NCBI GenBank assembly: GCA_032718565.1
Contig: JAVGVS010000018.1
Coordinates: forward strand, 186,001 to 250,000
Direction of reading: 5' to 3'
Length of the DNA stretch: 64,000 nucleotides
Source: Distichodus sexfasciatus
Lineage: Eukaryota > Chordata > Actinopteri > Characiformes > Distichodontidae
This document shows positions 59,694-64,000 of the stretch, piece after piece; within the stretch, counting starts at the first letter, position 1, and the number at the start of each line of letters is the position of its first letter. Both the position numbers and the translations under genes were made by a program. The notes below the pieces were generated by a model. That model had not been told where the DNA came from. It saw nothing but the letters and a program-made list of their open reading frames with translations, and did no database searches.

Positions 59694-59882
59694 GTAAGAA
59701 CATCATTTTCACGATTTACTCCTGTCCTCTTCTTTTTGTGTTTTCTGAACCCTCTTCCATACACTTTAATCAGTCCAACCACCAAACTGTTTGCATGGCT
59801 TTGTAAGACAAAGTATACTACACTCATTATTTGGTTAGACAGACCATAATATCACTTTACAGTGTTTAGCATGTTAATATAT

Positions 59883-60245
59883 TCAAGATTCATGATTCTT
59901 TATTTGTCACATGCATAATTATACAATATGTACAATATGCAGTTAAACGTATCCTGAACTGCTCTTTCTGGCTGTGCAACCTTAGAAAAAAGCTGAAAGT
60001 AGAACGAGGAATACAATTTAAAAAGATAAAATATATAAATGTGAAAAATATAATATGCAGTATAATACATGTTCAACTTTGAAGTATAAGCCTGGGTATA
60101 ATACAAATATGAACAGATTTACAGATGTGCAACAGCAAGTTATAGTGTAAATAGTGTAAAACCTGTATAACAGAGTAGCAGCCTAAACACTGCAAGTAAT
60201 AAATGATGATGACAATATGAAGTGTAACAGACAATGAAATTAACA
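59883..60245 (-). mobile_element. Retroelement-like repeat, minus strand
   Basis: Starts TCAAGATTCATGATTCTTTA and TTTGTCACATGCATAATTAT, so its minus strand would end in an AATAAAGAATC-like tail. The body of ACAATATGTACAATATGCAG, GATGTGCAACAGCAAGTTAT and GTGTAAATAGTGTAAAACC is of the type common in teleost LINE-derived repeats. Confidence 0.4.
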
Positions 60246-61074
60246 GAATGGGTGGATATGACACAATGCAGTACATATATATGGGATGTATATATAGGAT
60301 TTACGTATATAAGCTTGAGATTGGTTTGTGATTTATTTTTGTGGTGCAGCTTGTTTTGCAAATGATGCAGCAGCAAGAATATTTATTTCAGTGTTGCTGA
60401 TGCTAATAATGGCAGAACATTACTGACAGTTGCATCGTTATTTTTTTTTTGCAAATATTTTCCGTTGGCTATATTAGTTGTCCTGCTAATATGTTAAATT
60501 GTTTAAATTGAGGGATAAACATGAAAACTGCAGATTTTATCAGTACTTTATCATCTACTCAAAAGGAAAAAAACAATAGCAGTTAACAATCCAGGCTAGA
60601 CTTGAAAGCAGCATCATTAAAAGTAAAAGGGAATGAAATCTAACTATACGAATATAAGATTTTCTTATATCTACAATTAAAAATATTTTTTAAAATTTAA
60701 ATAAAAAAAGATGAAAGAAAAAGTGAAGCATCTTCGTCTAGACCGGCCTTAAGAATTGCCTCATATCTACTTTTGCATCTTTTTGCACATAAAACGGCAG
60801 ATTTAATTGTCTTTACTGAAACAGCAGTAGTGTTGCCATGATATTGCAGTGCAGCCATACTGCTTACGGTTTTGATTCCAGTGCATGACATTTAGCAGTT
60901 TACCATTCACCATATTTCTGTGCCCATATCTTTTCCTTCTGATACACAACTTTGCCACAGATAGAAAAATTGCCATATAGGATGCAATTTATTTCTCTCA
61001 TTTCACATAATATATATTGATGATGATACCTTTTCGATGACTCGTGTGATCTTATAAGATTAGACTATGTCTAA

Positions 61075-61239
<165 letters not shown>

Positions 61240-63177
61240 CCACTCAGCAAACTATGAGATCGTTTCTGAAGTAGGGAAATAAAGGGGGAGAGACATTTAC
61301 AGAACAGAATCAGACAAATGTAATGCCTCATGGTTTGCTGCTGTAATTTAGCAGTGTTAAATATTCATGTATGTTCTTTAAAAAAGTGTTATGCTTACAG
61401 ACCTTCATGACTTTTTAAGTTCTCTTTCTTTTGGGTCTTGCTTTAAAATAGTAATGGGCAGAATAGTTTTTGAAAACATTCACATTTTGTACGTTTTCAT
61501 ATGAGCTAACATAGTGTGATGTAATGTTTCTAGCTGCTCATGTATGCACATTTTAGTGTATATTTCTGAACAGTAAGGCAAACAATATTGGGTATGTTCT
61601 TTTTTTAATGCTTGCTAAACCATTTTAGATTATAAATCTAAATGATGACATCTCAACAATGGACATGCAATGAATTAGCTACTTTTGAAATTATCTTTCC
61701 TCCTCACTGAATGATTTTTATGGGGGTTTGAAAGATGCTTTTGCGGATTGTAAAATGGCAGGTCTGGGTTTTATTTTTTAACTATGTGAGAAAGTTGTTG
61801 ACATTTGTTGAAAACTAAGATGGCACTTGTAGGTGGGGACAGATACAAAATGGTAGGAAAATGGGCATTGGAAAGACAACAATTTGATGAATGAATGTCA
61901 CAGTTTTATTGTAAACATCACGACACGGAAACCTAACGGTGGACGTCCCGGAGCATAGCATTGAAAACTATTTGCCACACGAAAAAAGTACACTGAATTT
62001 GTGTTGGCAAAGAGCTTGTGCTATTAAAATTGGCATCAGTGTAGTGGGAACACGGGTTCTAAAGTTCACCTCACAATCAGTATTCATTTAGCTCAATCTT
62101 TGTAATAATATCTCACATCATGTCAGCAATATACAATATAATTTAACAATGTTATGACGATCAGAGGCAGTCTATGGGTGAACAGTTGGGGTTTATGCAA
62201 TTTCTTGCTTGTTGACATAGTGGGGAAGCAAAAGTCGCTTTTTACTGTATATGTAAATGATTGATTTTTTATATAAATCTTTTAATACTAAATTTTTCAA
62301 AAGGCTTCTACACGGTCATTGAATTTGGAGGTAGACAATTACTTGTGAGGTTGTTTGTTAATTTACAAGTTTGCACAGGGACACCTTCGTTTCCATGTTC
62401 TGATGGTTTTACATGAACTACAGCTGTACTTGGCATCCTAAGTGGAGAGTGGAGGGTTTTGTAGATTATATAAATATATATTAAAAACTATGAAAGCGGG
62501 ACTTACAGGGTCAATGTCCCCACTTATGTGCCGGTAGACTATTTGCACTTGTCCTAAAGATATATCGTTACATGTGGTGGTGTGCAATCTCCAAGTGTCT
62601 CTTTGGCACGCAATTGGAAGGAGTAATAGCAAAGGAATGGAGGGAGGGTGGGGCGTCCGACTGTATGAGAGGGAGACTACAGGGAATCTGAGTTTAAAAA
62701 ATGAGGACAATATCTTTACCAGTAATATTATGAATTATTAAATGATGCTATTTCATTTTGGTATGTTGTAGGATCATTACAAAAATCCCCAGCAGCACTT
62801 TATGTCTATCATTGTACAAAATCATTACAAAATAGTCACTGAAAAGAATTTTTTTTTAATGATGAGGGGGGTTGTGCCCAAATGATGGGGGCTGTGAGGC
62901 CAAGTCAGGAATAGAATTGCAGGGTGTTGCAATACTACATTATGTCTATGCGCCCCTACTTTCTGTTACTAGCTGTAGCAACCACGTTAAGACTTTGCCT
63001 TTGGAGAACTAATGCGAAGGTGCTCGTCTTTTCTGATCTCATGCATTGTACAACTCTGTCCTCTTTTCGGACACCATCCTCCATAACTGCATATGACTTT
63101 TGTCACAGCATTGTGTCTGCAGCTTTTTGCCAATATAGTAATGCTTTCAATAGAGTAATAGCTAGTATCAGTTTTTG

Positions 63178-63267
63178 AATAAATTATTGTTATCAGTACA
63201 ATGGAAAAGGGATTTTAAGCACAAACACGCTGCTCATCTACTGTTGCTACATAATCAAATAAATAAA
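63178..63267 (+). terminator. Alternative poly(A) signals
   Basis: AATAAA at 63178-63183, and overlapping AATAAA at 63258 and 63262. Candidate proximal cleavage sites. Confidence 0.45.
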
Positions 63268-63609
63268 AAGATATCTGTGACTATTTACCTAGGGAAATCA
63301 AAAAGTTGTCACATATTAGAATGCTGAAATTTCATATGAATTATTGTGAATTCATCAGAGTTTATTTATTCTAAATTCTTCATTTCGAGGTTGATTTGAG
63401 TAATCATCGATGAAGACAGGATTTTGTACAAACTATTGTGCTCTCTGTGGAACTGAAGTTTGATTTATTTTTGTACAACACAGCATGAATTTGTTGACCT
63501 TTTAATTTTGCTATAAATGTGTGAGATCACAAGTTGCTGTGATTTTTCATTTTTAAATTGTGGAATTTGTACAATTTTGTCATGCTGGATGTTGACACAT
63601 CTTACTCTG

Positions 63610-63615
63610 AATAAA
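63610..63615 (+). terminator. Likely main poly(A) signal
   Basis: AATAAA in CTCTGAATAAAGAAAAATTG followed by TGTGTTGCC, a GT-rich downstream element. It is the last such signal in the transcribed direction before the sequence character changes. Confidence 0.6.
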
Positions 63616-63639
63616 GAAAAATTGTGTTGCCACAGACCG

Positions 63640-64000
63640 CTATCATCACAATAATTTATCATCTAAAATAGGAATCAATACACTAACAGACCACTTTATA
63701 AGAAATACCTGTTAATTAGAAATGACTTGCTACACTTATACTTGTGTCTCACGGTTGAAGCTGAACTGAATCAGAGTTGGGCTGGTGACTCAATGACTGA
63801 GCGAAGCCCCGCCAGAAAATGACTCCTTTTATACTTCCTGAACCATGACCGACCACTTCTGGGTCTTAGTGCCGGTCGTGTTACGCAGTGCGCGTGACAA
63901 CTTGCTATGCTATAGATTAATTTGTTCTGTTGCAATGCACAGTTTGACTTGTTTTCCCTTAAGAATTGCTTCACATTAAGACAGTTTTAAGATATTGTAG
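63640..64000. other. Downstream flank, nothing recognised
   Basis: No gene, RNA or convincing repeat seen. A short GACCACTTTATAAGAAATAC near 63690 faintly resembles a known interspersed repeat end. Confidence 0.5.

Larger units (their letters stand above)
61240..63630 (+). other. myt1l: myt1l 3' UTR
   Basis: About 2.4 kb, AT-rich and without internal repeats that I can name. It contains no long coding frame. Its end is placed just after the AATAAA at 63610. Earlier AATAAA motifs (61278, 63178, 63258) could give shorter transcripts. Confidence 0.75.

Overview
The window is a stretch of vertebrate, almost certainly teleost fish, nuclear DNA. It is intron-rich with long non-coding stretches, canonical GT-AG splice sites, many AC/GT, CT and AT microsatellites, tRNA-derived SINEs, Tc1/hAT-like DNA transposon remnants and LINE 3' ends of fish type. 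There are no operons, ribosome binding sites, CRISPR arrays or other prokaryotic signatures. It is occupied by one protein-coding gene on the + strand, recognised exon by exon as a myt1l orthologue (myelin transcription factor 1-like, a neuronal CCHHC zinc-finger transcription factor). Teleosts usually keep two copies (myt1la, myt1lb); which one this is cannot be decided here. 

Layout. Positions 1-7792 are non-coding (5' intron or upstream DNA) with candidate conserved elements and microsatellites. A probable 5' UTR exon lies at 7793-7916. The start codon is at 10571. Twenty-one coding exons follow, 10571-61239, and every junction closes in frame: 3,918 nt including the stop, 1,305 residues. 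In order the protein has a short N-terminus, finger 1 (exons 3-4), a basic KKRK segment, a very long acidic region (exons 4-5), the central MYT1-type region, fingers 2 and 3 (exons 6-8), a Ser/Gly-rich segment (exons 9-11), a cluster of four fingers (4-7, exons 13-18), a C-terminal coiled coil (exons 19-20) and a conserved C-terminal block (exon 21). A further in-frame 63-nt exon candidate (59631-59693) lies between exons 20 and 21. The 3' UTR runs from 61240 to about 63.63 kb, with its best poly(A) signal at 63610. 

The introns hold dispersed repeats: two SINE families, a GT-microsatellite-linked repeat with at least six copies, several elements with terminal inverted repeats, and LINE tails. 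Several repeat-poor blocks look like candidate neural enhancers or conserved non-coding elements. Intron 11 carries a CpG-rich block with CCAAT, GC-box and CRE motifs that is either a transposon end or an internal promoter. 

Main points of interest are: an exon that completes a seventh zinc finger, which as I recall the main mammalian MYT1L product lacks; the extra 21-codon exon near the C-terminus; substitutions in finger 1; very long Glu-rich tracts; a diverged exon 11; and a short upstream ORF. No novel multi-gene system was found. Homology statements rest on recalled knowledge of the MYT1 family, because no search could be run.
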